Assembly (NCBI GenBank): GCA_023435705.1
Contig: JAEYRH010000013.1
Location: 1 to 64,000, forward strand
Source of the DNA: Bacillota bacterium
GTDB lineage: Bacteria > Bacillota > Clostridia > Christensenellales > UMGS416
Direction of reading: 5' to 3'
DNA length: 64,000 nt
Shown here: in pieces, positions 6,621 to 16,500 of the stretch
How the letters are laid out: each line of letters opens with the position of its first letter
Numbering within the stretch: position 1 is the first letter of the stretch
The notes under the pieces: generated by a model
What the model was told of the DNA's origin: nothing
The model's input: the letters and a program-made list of their open reading frames with translations, nothing else
Database searches by the model: none
Translations under genes and position numbers: made by a program

Positions 6621-8189
6621 ATGTCAGACATGTTTTGTTTCCAGTGCGAGCAGACGGCGGGCGGCAAGGGCTGCACCCGGTCCGGTGTGTGCGGCAAGCC
6701 GCCGGTTGTTTCCAACCTGCACGATGAGCTCACCGGAGCGTTGATCGGCTTGGCAAGGGCCGCTGCCGGCAAATCCGTGCCTCAGGAGATTGGCAATCTG
6801 GTGATGTTTTCGTTGTTTGCTACTCTCACCAATACCAATTTTGACCCAGCCCGCTTTGATGAGCTGCTCAAGCAGGTCAAAGAGGCGAAGACGCAGCTAG
6901 GCGGCGGTGACGACATGCCCGCCAAAGCACTGTGGGATGGTGATGAGAACATTGTGTCGCTGCGGTCCACACTGTTGTTTGGCATGCGCGGCATGGCTGC
7001 CTATGGCTGGCACGCCCATGTGCTTGGCAAGCATGACGATGAGGTGACTGCTTGGTTCTTCAAGGGCCTTAGGGCCATCGGCGAGGAGCACACCATTGAG
7101 GGTTGGCTCGGCCTCATCATGGAGTTTGGCCAGGTGAACTTCAAGTGCATGGAGCTGCTGGATGAAGCCAACACCATGACCTATGGGCATCCCGTGCCCA
7201 CCAAGGTTCCCTTGAAGGTGGAGAAAGGCCCGTTTATCGTGGTATCCGGCCATGATCTGCATGACCTCAAGCAGTTGCTGGAGCAGACGAAAGGCAAGGG
7301 CATCAACATTTACACCCATGGGGAGATGCTGCCAGCCCACGGTTATCCAGAGCTGAAGAAGTATGATCACCTGAAGGGCAACTTCGGCACCGCCTGGCAA
7401 AACCAGCAGAAGGAATTTGACTGCCTACCCGGCGCCATACTCTTCACAACAAACTGCATCATGACGCCCAAGCCAAGCTATGCCGACCGCGTCTACACCA
7501 CCGGCATTGTGGGGTTCCCGGGGCTCCAGCACCTACCGGATCTGGAGGAAGGGAAAAAAGACTTTACTCCCGTAATTGAAAAAGCGCTGGCGTTGGGCGG
7601 TTGGCCGGAAGACAGGCAGTTCGCCGGCATCAATGGCGGCACAGAGCTCATGACCGGTTTTGCCCGCAATACGGTGCTCGGCGTGGCTGACAAGGTGATC
7701 GATGCGGTAAAAGCCGGCGCTCTGAAGCACATCTTCCTGGTGGGCGGTTGTGACGGCGCAAGGCCCGGCCGAAACTATTACACCCAGTTTGCCATGCTCA
7801 CCCCGCCCGATACGGCAGTGCTTACTCTGGCCTGCGGAAAGTATCGCATCAACGACCTGGATTTGGGCACAGTGGGCGGCTTGCCCCGCATTATGGATAT
7901 GGGCCAATGTAACGACGCCTATTCAGCCATTCAAGTAGCCCTGGCGTTGGCCGGTGCGTTCAACTGCACGGTAAACGACCTGCCGCTGACATTGGTGCTC
8001 AGCTGGTATGAGCAAAAGGCCGTTTGCATCCTGCTCACACTGCTCTCGCTGGGTGTGAAAAACATCTACCTCGGGCCCACATTGCCAGCCTTCCTGAGCC
8101 CCGCCGTGCTCAACGTGCTGGTGGAGAAGTTCAACATTCACCCCATCAGCACTCCGGAGGAAGACCTGAAGGCGATCCTGGGTAATTGA
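6621..8189 (+). CDS. hcp: Hydroxylamine reductase / hybrid cluster protein
   Basis: A 522-residue Hcp. The N-terminal Cys set FCFQCEQTAGGKGCTRSGVC (CX2CX8CX5C) holds the cubane Fe-S cluster; later conserved ligands of the hybrid 4Fe-2S-2O cluster are visible around GHDLHD, ILFTTNCIMTP, LVGGCDGARPGRNYY and ALACGKYRIN-like and IYLGPTLPAFLSP. It reduces hydroxylamine to ammonia or, as is now favoured, NO to N2O, protecting anaerobes from nitrosative stress. The ATG following ATGGAGGAAGAA is chosen; an upstream ATG at 6585 lacks a site. The length and N-terminal spacing fit the type found in obligate anaerobes. Divergent Crp-type gene upstream. Confidence 0.96.
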   Translation: MSDMFCFQCEQTAGGKGCTRSGVCGKPPVVSNLHDELTGALIGLARAAAGKSVPQEIGNLVMFSLFATLTNTNFDPARFDELLKQVKEAKTQLGGGDDMPAKALWDGDENIVSLRSTLLFGMRGMAAYGWHAHVLGKHDDEVTAWFFKGLRAIGEEHTIEGWLGLIMEFGQVNFKCMELLDEANTMTYGHPVPTKVPLKVEKGPFIVVSGHDLHDLKQLLEQTKGKGINIYTHGEMLPAHGYPELKKYDHLKGNFGTAWQNQQKEFDCLPGAILFTTNCIMTPKPSYADRVYTTGIVGFPGLQHLPDLEEGKKDFTPVIEKALALGGWPEDRQFAGINGGTELMTGFARNTVLGVADKVIDAVKAGALKHIFLVGGCDGARPGRNYYTQFAMLTPPDTAVLTLACGKYRINDLDLGTVGGLPRIMDMGQCNDAYSAIQVALALAGAFNCTVNDLPLTLVLSWYEQKAVCILLTLLSLGVKNIYLGPTLPAFLSPAVLNVLVEKFNIHPISTPEEDLKAILGN

Positions 8190-8212
8190 CAATCACTGAC
8201 GTTTCTGCTTGC

Positions 8213-8247
8213 AGCCCTTCCCCGGATGGGGGAGGGCTTCCTTGTTT
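8213..8247 (+). terminator. Intrinsic terminator of hcp
   Basis: AGCCCTTCCCC and GGGGGAGGGCT form the stem around a GGAT loop, followed by TCCTTGTTT. Confidence 0.88.
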
Positions 8248-8372
8248 CGCTCCACAAGAACCGTGGCAACGTGCCCGGAAGTAATTTCCTCACAGATCCG
8301 TTTTCTTTTATCCACGTTATCCTTATGTTATAATACTCTGTAAAGCAATTCAGCAAGAAGGTACACAATCAA

Positions 8373-10991
8373 ATGAGAACACGGAGCGGTCTTTTTTCAT
8401 TGATCTGGAAAACTGCCGCCACAGCGGCTATTATTTTGCTTGTCGTGTCATTGCTCCCCACAAGCGTGCCGCCGGCAAATGCCGCGCCTGCGCCAGCCAG
8501 CCGTTTCATTGCCATTGTGTTTGACGATTCCGGCAGTATGCGTGAGGACTCTGGCGGAAAAGCGATCAATAACTACATTTACGCCAATTATTCTTTGCAA
8601 AACCTCGTCGCTCTCATGGATGAAAGGGATTTGGCAAAGGTTTATCAAATCAGCAATAAAGGCAAAAATCCCATCACCATCCGCCGCCAGAAGAATTTGT
8701 ATCAGGCCATGAAGGGCATTGGCGCGGCTCCCAAGGGCGACACCTATGCCGAAACCGTGCGCATGGCAATGAATGATGGCGCAGCATTCCTCAAGGCCAA
8801 TCAGGACGGCGAGCTGCTTTTCGTGGTGGTGACCGACGGTGCTTCGATGTATGATGAAAAAGGTGCCGAGATCAAAGTGCCGTTAACAGGTTTGTTTGGA
8901 AAATACTTGAAGGAGAGCGGGCTGACCAAGTATACAGGCCGCTCCAGGGCGTTGTTGTTGTCCATCGGCCCTGCTAAACCGTTGGGGCCGGTTACCGACC
9001 TGCAGTCGGTGCTGGGCAAATCCGGCATATCATCCACAGTGTTTGTCGCCGACGTCACCAATGACAGAACAGCCGGTGACAATATTATGAAGTCAATGAA
9101 GGATCTTGCTGAGTCAATGGCCAGCACCAACATGATGCTGATCGAGCCGGGCAAGCCATTCACAATCCGATATCCGTTGCAGAGCCTGGCGATCATGGAG
9201 CAATTTCGGCAGTCCAGCGAATCCACAATCAATAACATCGAGGGTGACGGCATTAAACTAAGCCGCGAAACACTCTTTACCACCAAAGCCATCGGCGGGG
9301 TTAAGCTGGCATCTACCTTTTCCATATTGAAAGCAGACAAAGGCTCCATCAAGCCGGGGCAATTCACGATCCAAACAAACGGCGATACCAAGCTCATGGC
9401 GTTTTCCAGGGTCGGATTCACCACTGTTGTTTCCTTGGTTGATGGAGGCGGCAATGAGGTGGCCTCCCATACCGGTGGCCGTTGGTCTGTGGAGGAACTC
9501 ACAATGGCCTTGGGTAGCCGGCTTTCTGCAAAGGTGACCTTCCTGGCGCTGGACGGCTCCTCGTTTGAGGTGGACCCCCATGTGCGGATGGGGTTTGGGC
9601 AAATGGATTTCCTTACCTGCACTCCCTCTGGCCTGGGCGCCTTCCGGTTGGAGGCAGTTAAGCCTGGCAGGGATTATCTGGCTGTCACGCTGGAAGACCC
9701 GGACTTTTTCCAGATCGCATTGCCTGCTTTGCCGGTTAACGTGTCGGAGCCGGACCCCTCCGCCAGCCCATCTCAATCTCCAACAGGTGTAGCAAGTGCC
9801 ACGCCGAACGTCAATGACACGCCTGCTGCCACGGCAAATGCCGGGCATGATGTGCTGGATGGTCAGGGCGCATATGACGCACAGTATCATGTGATGGCGG
9901 TGACCTACACATCTTCCGGCGAATACGTGAAAGGCGACGGGATGGTGCTGGGCGGCTCAACCTTGGGCGATTCGTCCATCACATGCAAGGGCATCCCTGC
10001 CGGAATGCAGGTGCGGTTCAACGGTAAGGCGTTTGATGGTGCAAACGCCTCTGGCACTGTATCCATCACGGCAGAAAACAATCTTGAGCTTTGGATCAAC
10101 GAAACGTTTGCAGCCGCCGGAAAGCAAGCGATTGAAGTCACTCTTGGTGATGGGCAAATGCTGACGGTTACCTTTGAAGCCAAGCCCCGGCAGGTTAAAA
10201 TCGAACTGAGCCCAAAAGTGTTGTCATTTGGTGTGATGGAAAGTGCCGATCAGACATCCCCATGCGGTTACCGGTTTTATCTGATGGAAGGCGGGCAGTG
10301 GGTGGAGGTTGCGCCTTCTGCCATAGCGGATTTGCGGCTCTCTGCGCCTGGTGGGTTGTCTGCTGTGCTGGATCGCAAGGATCAAATGTTGCGTGTGGGC
10401 CCGCTCTGGCTGCCGGTGCTGACGCCGGTGGGTCAAAGCGATTTGATGCTGACCGCCGGCACCGGCAAGCCTGGAGAGACGGCCAGCACCGCCCTTACAG
10501 TGATGGTGCTGGATGATTGGCGTAAGTGGATCACCCCCTGCGTGGCGTTGGTGGTGCTGCTGTTGTTAGGCGCATTTGTGGTGAAGCTGCTGATGAAAAG
10601 GCGGATCCCCCTCAAAATGGAGGCATATGTTGCCGGAGCTGCAGACTTGTCAGACGCAAGGCCCGCACAGGTGATTCGGCGCAAGCTGAGGCGCGACTTA
10701 TGGCCATTTGGCCGTGAGAGCTGCACGATCGGGCCGCTGGAGTTGTATGCGCACAAGAAACGCGACGATAGGGCGTTGTTGTCCAACATGGCAGTGCAGT
10801 ATGGACTTACGCTGGATGGAAAACCGCCGCAGTTCCACAAAGACAGGGATGAGGCCGGTGATTTTGTGCTCACAAGCGACACGATCGTGAGTGTGCGGGT
10901 GGATGGGCTGCAAAGGTATTACCGTTTTGTCTTCCCGGCTGTCAGGATGCATAAGGCAAGGAAACTAGGAAAGGCTCATCAAAAGCGCTGA
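8373..10991 (+). CDS. Large secreted, membrane-anchored von Willebrand factor A protein
   Basis: An 872-residue protein with an N-terminal signal peptide (ending near PANAAPAPA), a vWA domain from about residue 43 with the MIDAS metal site DDSGSM, a beta-rich middle, a Ser/Pro/Thr linker (SEPDPSASPSQSPTGVASAT, about 455-480), Ig-like segments and a C-terminal membrane helix (VALVVLLLLGAFVVKLL) near residue 720, then a basic cytoplasmic tail of roughly 140 residues. MIDAS proteins bind ligands or partner proteins through a divalent metal. A TATAAT box lies at 8329-8334. It stands alone between two terminators. Partner and function unknown. Confidence 0.85.
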   Translation: MRTRSGLFSLIWKTAATAAIILLVVSLLPTSVPPANAAPAPASRFIAIVFDDSGSMREDSGGKAINNYIYANYSLQNLVALMDERDLAKVYQISNKGKNPITIRRQKNLYQAMKGIGAAPKGDTYAETVRMAMNDGAAFLKANQDGELLFVVVTDGASMYDEKGAEIKVPLTGLFGKYLKESGLTKYTGRSRALLLSIGPAKPLGPVTDLQSVLGKSGISSTVFVADVTNDRTAGDNIMKSMKDLAESMASTNMMLIEPGKPFTIRYPLQSLAIMEQFRQSSESTINNIEGDGIKLSRETLFTTKAIGGVKLASTFSILKADKGSIKPGQFTIQTNGDTKLMAFSRVGFTTVVSLVDGGGNEVASHTGGRWSVEELTMALGSRLSAKVTFLALDGSSFEVDPHVRMGFGQMDFLTCTPSGLGAFRLEAVKPGRDYLAVTLEDPDFFQIALPALPVNVSEPDPSASPSQSPTGVASATPNVNDTPAATANAGHDVLDGQGAYDAQYHVMAVTYTSSGEYVKGDGMVLGGSTLGDSSITCKGIPAGMQVRFNGKAFDGANASGTVSITAENNLELWINETFAAAGKQAIEVTLGDGQMLTVTFEAKPRQVKIELSPKVLSFGVMESADQTSPCGYRFYLMEGGQWVEVAPSAIADLRLSAPGGLSAVLDRKDQMLRVGPLWLPVLTPVGQSDLMLTAGTGKPGETASTALTVMVLDDWRKWITPCVALVVLLLLGAFVVKLLMKRRIPLKMEAYVAGAADLSDARPAQVIRRKLRRDLWPFGRESCTIGPLELYAHKKRDDRALLSNMAVQYGLTLDGKPPQFHKDRDEAGDFVLTSDTIVSVRVDGLQRYYRFVFPAVRMHKARKLGKAHQKR

Positions 10992-11031
10992 CATTCTTCT
11001 TGCAGAAGGGCAACTGCCGCCAGGCAACAAT

Positions 11032-11062
11032 ACCGGCGCCAACAGGATTGGCGCCGGTTTTT
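11032..11062 (+). terminator. Intrinsic terminator after the vWA gene
   Basis: A perfect 11-base-pair stem, ACCGGCGCCAA with TTGGCGCCGGT, five-base loop, followed by TTTT. Confidence 0.88.
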
Positions 11063-11158
11063 CAGAAGTGGGAAGCATTCAAGAGCCAACTGAACCAGAT
11101 GGGTCTGCCTCATCTGTTGGAGATCTACACTAAGGGTTATCAGGGCTCCCTCAAATAA
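11063..11158 (+). pseudogene. C-terminal remnant of a sugar ABC transporter substrate-binding protein
   Basis: An open frame without any start encodes QKWEAFKSQLNQMGLPHLLE followed by IYTKGYQGSLK and a stop. This is the usual C-terminal end of family 1 extracellular solute-binding proteins (W-x3-x2-L-x-x-M-G-L-x-x-x-L-x-I). No upstream part of such a gene exists here; the fragment begins right behind the terminator of the vWA gene. It is followed by a hairpin at 11174-11200, which is probably the old transporter-gene terminator or spacer hairpin. Identification is by pattern, moderate certainty. Confidence 0.55.
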
Positions 11159-11173
11159 CCTTCCGGTCTATAC

Positions 11174-11200
11174 GCTGCCCCCGCCAAACGCGGGGGCAGC
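11174..11200 (+). terminator. Strong hairpin behind the solute-binding-protein remnant
   Basis: GCTGCCCCCGC and GCGGGGGCAGC pair perfectly over 11 bases around a CAAAC loop. The tail (TGCTTAAG) is poor in T, so it may be an intercistronic hairpin between the binding-protein gene and the next gene of the lost operon rather than a terminator. Confidence 0.5.
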
Positions 11201-11231
11201 TGCTTAAGTATGATTCTTAGGAGATGCAAGG

Positions 11232-11778
11232 ATGCCGAAACTGAAGATTGAAATCATCGGATGCGACGGAATTGCCAACGATAAACATATGCCTTCTATT
11301 GCCAAAAGCCGGAAATGAAGCTGGTGGCATTTTGTGATTCGTATCCGAGCGCGTAGAAAAGACCGTATAAGAGTTTGGCGTTGCCGATGCCTGGGCTTAT
11401 ACCTATTACCGCATGCTGCTGGCGGCCACGTTGAAAGGTACAGAAATGATGATGGCTGCTATCTGAAGGCTTATTGGGCACTTAACGTCGTGGAATCAGC
11501 CATGTCCATGGTGACGCTGTGCGAGCCAACCATATAGTGGTCGGTAAGCAGGCTGTGACGAAGCTGGAGACGAGACGCAATCGCCCTTTGGCGGCGGGTT
11601 TATTCATCCCCGTGCCAGGGTGATGAACCCCAATGCCCAGGAAGCGACCCATTGGGTGAATGCCTTAATGGGCAGGGGAGAACTCTTTGTGAGACCGGAG
11701 CAGGCATTTACCGTTACGAGAATTCTGGATGTGGTGTATCAATCGGTGATGACCGGGAAAACAGTTACTTTCGATTGA
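11232..11778 (+). pseudogene. Decayed Gfo/Idh/MocA-family oxidoreductase
   Basis: A good AGGAG site and ATG open with MPKLKIEIIGCDGIANDKHM, the NAD-binding N-terminus of this family (IIGxGxIAxxxHxP), but the frame stops after 28 codons. The next frame continues PEMKLVAFCDSYP, a third gives EFGVADAWAYT, and the final 50 codons (RGELFVRPEQAFTVTRILDV then VYQSVMTGKTVTFD) are the family C-terminus. At least three frameshifts and a large internal deletion shorten about 1 kb to 547 bases. With the transporter remnant upstream it marks a lost sugar or polyol utilisation locus. Confidence 0.8.
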
Positions 11779-11806
11779 TAGACTGTTAGTATCCGTGTGT
11801 GATCCA

Positions 11807-11841
11807 AGGCTTGCCTTTGTTGTTTATAGGAAGGCAAGCCT
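11807..11841 (+). terminator. Hairpin after the oxidoreductase pseudogene
   Basis: AGGCTTGCCTT and AAGGCAAGCCT pair over 11 bases with a 13-base loop, 28 bases after the pseudogene stop, followed by ATTTG. Probably the original terminator of the lost operon. Confidence 0.6.
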
Positions 11842-11921
11842 ATTTGCATCCCTTCCGCCAATGCCTTGTGGTGCTTCTGGAACCAGCAGTGGTCGCATAG
11901 AATTCTCTGGGAGGGCTTGCC

Positions 11922-12689
11922 ATGCGGGTGTTTGTGCTCACCAAAGAATTCATCGTCCGGATTTCCTTGATTGCGGCATTGGCTGTGGCGTCGCTACTGT
12001 TCATCCTGTATACCGGTGATGGCGACACGCAGGTGCTGGCGCCTAAGGATAACATTCCGATTTACAGCGTGAAGACAAACGGCAAACAAATCGCCATTAC
12101 ACTGGATGCGGCGTGGGGCACTGACAAAACAGCGTCAATCCTTGAGATACTTGACAAATACAACATCAAGGTCACTTTTTTTGTGACCGGTATGTGGGCT
12201 GACAAGAACGATGCTGTGTTGAAAGAAATCGCGCAACACGGGCATGAGATCGGCAACCACAGCTACACGCATCGTGACTTCGCCACGCTCTCTGATGATG
12301 AGATTGCGAAGGAACTCAAACGTTGCTCCGACTCCATTGAGCGGATCACTGGCAAGCGCCCCGGGCTTTTCCGGGCTCCATACGGATCCTGGAACACCCA
12401 TGTGGTGGATGCTGTGTGCGGCCAGCAGTATGAGTTTATCCAGTGGGACGTTGATTCCATTGACTGGAAAGGGCTCACTTCAGCGCAGATTGAAGCTCGC
12501 ATTTTTTCCCGTGTGCAGTCTGGATCAATCCTACTGTTTCACAATGATGCCAAATACATTGTGGAGGCGCTGCCACCGGTGATCGAAAAGCTGTTGGCAG
12601 ATGGTTACAAGCCTGTGACAGTGACGGAGCTGGTGGGGGAGAGCCTTGAGACAAATCAGCACCCAAATAGCAGAAATAAGAAAGAATGA
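11922..12689 (+). CDS. Polysaccharide deacetylase, spore-associated type
   Basis: A 255-residue NodB-fold protein with an N-terminal membrane anchor (ISLIAALAVASLLFILYTG, residues 13-31). Motif 1 is TLDAAWG (catalytic Asp and an altered metal site, as in a Clostridia-specific branch that includes PdaB/YlxY-like sporulation deacetylases), motif 2 is GHEIGNHSYTH with both metal His, motif 3 RAPYGSWN, motif 4 WDVDSIDW and motif 5 LLFHND. It removes acetyl groups from peptidoglycan or a related polymer outside the membrane. Start after GGGAGGGCTTGCC. Whether it acts in the spore cortex is inferred. Confidence 0.85.
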   Translation: MRVFVLTKEFIVRISLIAALAVASLLFILYTGDGDTQVLAPKDNIPIYSVKTNGKQIAITLDAAWGTDKTASILEILDKYNIKVTFFVTGMWADKNDAVLKEIAQHGHEIGNHSYTHRDFATLSDDEIAKELKRCSDSIERITGKRPGLFRAPYGSWNTHVVDAVCGQQYEFIQWDVDSIDWKGLTSAQIEARIFSRVQSGSILLFHNDAKYIVEALPPVIEKLLADGYKPVTVTELVGESLETNQHPNSRNKKE

Positions 12690-12755
12690 ATATCATCATG
12701 GCCTGGACCATATACATCAATATCCAAATCAAAAGAATTTCGGAGTTGATACATT

Positions 12756-13388
12756 GTGGAAAAGGGTAGCCATGAAAACAACCAAGTCATTCTCAAAGGC
12801 AGGGTCGCGGAAGAGCCGGCCTATTCCCACAGCTTATATGGTGAGAGGTTTTACAATCTCATGCTGGAAGTGCCTCGGCTGTCAGGCGTGGCGGATGTGT
12901 TGCCAGTGATGGCATCAGACAGATTGCTACACTTAATGAATGTGGCTGTCGGTGACGAAATTGCCGTAATTGGCCAGCTCCGCAGCTACAATCGCTTGCA
13001 GGAAGGCCGCAACCGGCTGATCCTTACGGTGTTTGCCCGTCACATCGCCCCGCCAGATGATGTTCCCGACAACCCCAACCAGGTGCTGCTGGAGGGGTTT
13101 GTTTGCCGCCCGCCGGTTTATCGCACAACGCCGTTTGGACGCGAGATCACCGATTTGCTTATTGCGGTAAACCGGCCTTATAACAAATCCGACTACATCC
13201 CGGTAATCTCCTGGGGCCGTAACGCCCGCTATGCAGAGACGTTGGAGGTAGGCCAGAAGGTTTTCATCCATGGGCGTATGCAGTCGCGGCAGTATCAGAA
13301 GAAGCTAGCTGACGGCTCTGTGGAAGACAGGACGGCCTTTGAGGTGTCTGTGTCATTTATTGAGATGCCGGAGGTTCTGCCTTATTGA
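12756..13388 (+). CDS. Two-OB-fold single-stranded-DNA-binding-like protein
   Basis: A 210-residue protein made of two SSB-like OB folds in tandem: residues about 9-98 (NNQVILKGRVAEEPAYSHSL ... GDEIAVIGQLRSYN) and 106-205 (NQVLLEGFVCRPPVYRTTPF ... GQKVFIHGRMQSRQYQKK). Ordinary bacterial SSB has one OB fold and an acidic tail with a DDDIPF-like tip; here there is no such tip. The second half keeps the SSB features of a GR-x-Q and the PxxRxTPxGxxI element, so a DNA role is likely, but the partner is unknown. The start is GTG, with CGGAG ten bases upstream; there is no earlier ATG in frame. Confidence 0.75.
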   Translation: MEKGSHENNQVILKGRVAEEPAYSHSLYGERFYNLMLEVPRLSGVADVLPVMASDRLLHLMNVAVGDEIAVIGQLRSYNRLQEGRNRLILTVFARHIAPPDDVPDNPNQVLLEGFVCRPPVYRTTPFGREITDLLIAVNRPYNKSDYIPVISWGRNARYAETLEVGQKVFIHGRMQSRQYQKKLADGSVEDRTAFEVSVSFIEMPEVLPY

Positions 13389-13403
13389 AATTGTCTGCAC
13401 CTT

Positions 13404-13440
13404 GTCGCCCCCGGCCTACGTAAAAAAGCATGGGGGCGAC
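13404..13440 (+). terminator. Hairpin terminator of the SSB-like gene
   Basis: GTCGCCCCC pairs with GGGGGCGAC across a 19-base loop; TTCCATGTCTTCTTTT follows. Confidence 0.6.
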
Positions 13441-13484
13441 TTCCATGTCTTCTTTTATCATTGCGCTCATCCATCTCATGAAGA

Positions 13485-13513
13485 TTGCCGGTATCGCGCC
13501 TGTGTGATATAAT
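13485..13513 (+). promoter_or_regulatory. Promoter of the S8-type protease
   Basis: TTGCCG (13485-13490), 17 bases, TATAAT (13508-13513), with a leader of about 60 bases before the start codon. Confidence 0.7.
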
Positions 13514-13581
13514 CGTCTGGATATATTTGCATTTTTGTTATGTTTGTTATTGTGATGGAGCATTCGGCATAGGGGGTCATT

Positions 13582-16500
13582 ATGAAGGCTTTCGCGATAC
13601 GGTCAGTTGCGTTGTTTCTGTCGGTTCTGTTTGTTCTTTGTTCAACACCCGGTTTGCCGGTTTTGGCTTTGGATGATCAGGGAAATGGCACTGCTGTGTT
13701 ATCTGAAACCGCCCCGCCGAACAAAGATGCGCCTGAAATCTCCGATAAAAGCAACAAAAAAGATAAAAAACTCAGGTCGAAAGCGCACAAAAAACTTTCA
13801 ACTCAATTGTTGCAGTTGATTGACTCGGAGATGCTTCCAGCGGGCATGACAAAAGATCGTGCTCTGCGGCAAATGGCAAAAAGGAAACAAGTATCGTTCG
13901 GAAAGACCGCGTCGGCTGGTTCTGCCAGCGCTCAGGTTTATATCAAATTGCAAAAGAATGCGGATATCAACTCCATTTCCGCGTTGGCAAAGATTAACGG
14001 TAAAGACCTGAAGAACAACCTTGTGGTTGCCAGTGTTCCCGTTGATCAGATCGAGGCGCTGGCTGAACTCGATTCTGTGTCGGCAGTAGAATCTGTACTC
14101 CCTCCGGTGGTATATAGAAATTTCTCCGAAGGCAAGACCATGCACAATGTGGATGATGCGATCAATGCCGGCGCGAATAATGGCGCCGGTGTGAAAGTTG
14201 GTGTCATTTCCGATGGCGTGGATAGTATCAATCAAGCGAAAGCTTCCGGCGATCTGCCTGCAGGCGTCACGGTGCTGAGCAACGAGGCGGGCGGCAACGA
14301 AGGCATTGCGATGCTTGAGGTTATCTATGATCTGGCTCCCGGAGCAGACCTCTATTTTCATGACTGCGGCAATGACTGGATCGCGTTCAACGATGCCATT
14401 GATGCCCTGGTGGCTGCTGGCTGCACGGTGATTGTGGACGATATCGGCTGGATCACGCAGCCCTTTTTTGAGGATGGTATCATCGCCTCCCATGTGAAAA
14501 GCCTTGTGGACTCCGGCCAGATCATCTATGTTTCTTCTGCCGGAAATGCTGCCGCGGAGCATTATCAGGGCACCTTTTATGACGACGGCAATCAATTTCA
14601 TGATTTCAGCAGCGGGAAAGACGCCAGTTTCAAGCGGATTTATCTCACACTGGATCCCGGTGAAGATATTATCGCAGTGCTTCAATGGAATGACATATTT
14701 GGGAAATCCAGTAACGATTATGACCTGTTTTTAGTTGATCAGGCCATGAATCGGGATGTTGCAAAGAGCACCATGCAGCAGAATGGAACCTACAGCGACC
14801 CGATTGAAACCATTTATTATTGCAACGAAAGTAAATCGACCATGAATCTGGCAGTTTACGTGGAACTATATGAAGGTAGCGCAAGAAATCTTGAGCTGTA
14901 TCTGTACCCCGGGTATGGCGCGGCAGTTTCTTCGAAGAATATTGTGACATCCAACTCCATTTTTGGCCATGCCGCCGTGCCTGGCGTGATCACTTGCGGT
15001 GCCATTGATCATGCGACACCCACCCAAATTGAGAGCTTCTCCTCGCGGGGCCCCGTCACAATGGTGGATGGTTCCAGCCGCCAGAAGCCCGATGTCTGTG
15101 GAGCGGACGGCGTCTCAGTGACAGGAGTGGGCGGTTTCCCGAGCCACTTCTATGGCACAAGTGCCGCAGCCCCCCATGTGGCGGCGATCGCTGCTCTTGT
15201 ATGGTCTCAACACCCGAAGCTTTCTGCTCCTCAGATCCGCAACAGGATCCTGGACAACACAAAGGATCTTGGCACAGCAGGATATGATTACACTTATGGT
15301 TATGGCCTGGCAGATGCCTACAATTCCGTTATGTATTCGGTTGATTTCAACGCAAACGGTGGGTCTTCCGTAGCCAGCATCAAGGCGCCGCCTCATATGA
15401 CCATTTCTGAACCTGCCATATCGCGTAACGGGTGCACGTTGCTTGGCTGGTATTTGGAGCCGGAATTTCTGACTGGCTCTGATGTCGGCACGAAATGGGA
15501 TTTTGCCACCGACGTGGTCACCCGTGACATGACGTTGGTAGCCAAATGGGAAACACCGGCTCGCACTGTCACGCTTGATTCCCGTGGCGGAGCCCCGATG
15601 GATCCCATTTCTGTAGCGAGTGGTTCAAGAGTGCCGTTTCCCACTGCACCCACCCGCACCGGTTGCACCTTCGCGGGCTGGTTTAAGGATGCGGCCTGCA
15701 CCATGCTATGGAAAAGCAATGACGTGGTTGTAACGAATCTCACGCTTTATGCAAAGTGGAATCTCAGTGCGCCGCCGAGTCAGGCAGCCGTTTCCGCATC
15801 CTACAACAGCATTCGTGTGTCCTGGAGCGCTGCACCAGCCGCGCCGAATCTCAGCGGCTATGAGATCTGGCGATCCACGTCGTCTTCCGGCGGGTTTGTC
15901 CTTGCCGGCACAGTGAGCAACGCAACGCTTTCATTCACAAACACAGGGCTTTCCACCAATACAGCTTACTACTTCAAGGTGCGTGCTTTTGATCTGGTGG
16001 GCAGCACAAGGATTTGCGGCTCATATTCCGCTGTTACGGCAGCCACCCGGCCATTGCCGGCTGCTCCGGCAACCTGTGTGGCAAGTTCAGCTTCCTACAG
16101 CAGCATCAAGATATCGTGGAGCGCGGTGGCAGGAGCATCAGGTTATTCTGTCTATCGTTCTTCTTCCAGCACGGGCACCTATGCCTTGATCGCCTCCACC
16201 ACGGCCACCAGCTATCTGAACACTGGGCTTAGCACAGGGGCTGCATATTACTATAAGGTGAAGGCCTATCGCACAGTGAACAGCGCAAAAGTCTATGGTG
16301 CATATTCTGTTTCCAGCGGTGCAAAGCCGACATTGGGCACACCTTCTTCCGTGCGGGCAGCCAGGGCTTCCGCCACCAGCATCAAAGTTACCTGGGTTGG
16401 TGTCACTGGCGCGTCTGGATATGAATTGTGGCGGTCCACCTCCTCCGCGGGCACCTATGTGCTGGTGAAGGCCACGACCGGGAAATATTTCACAAACACC

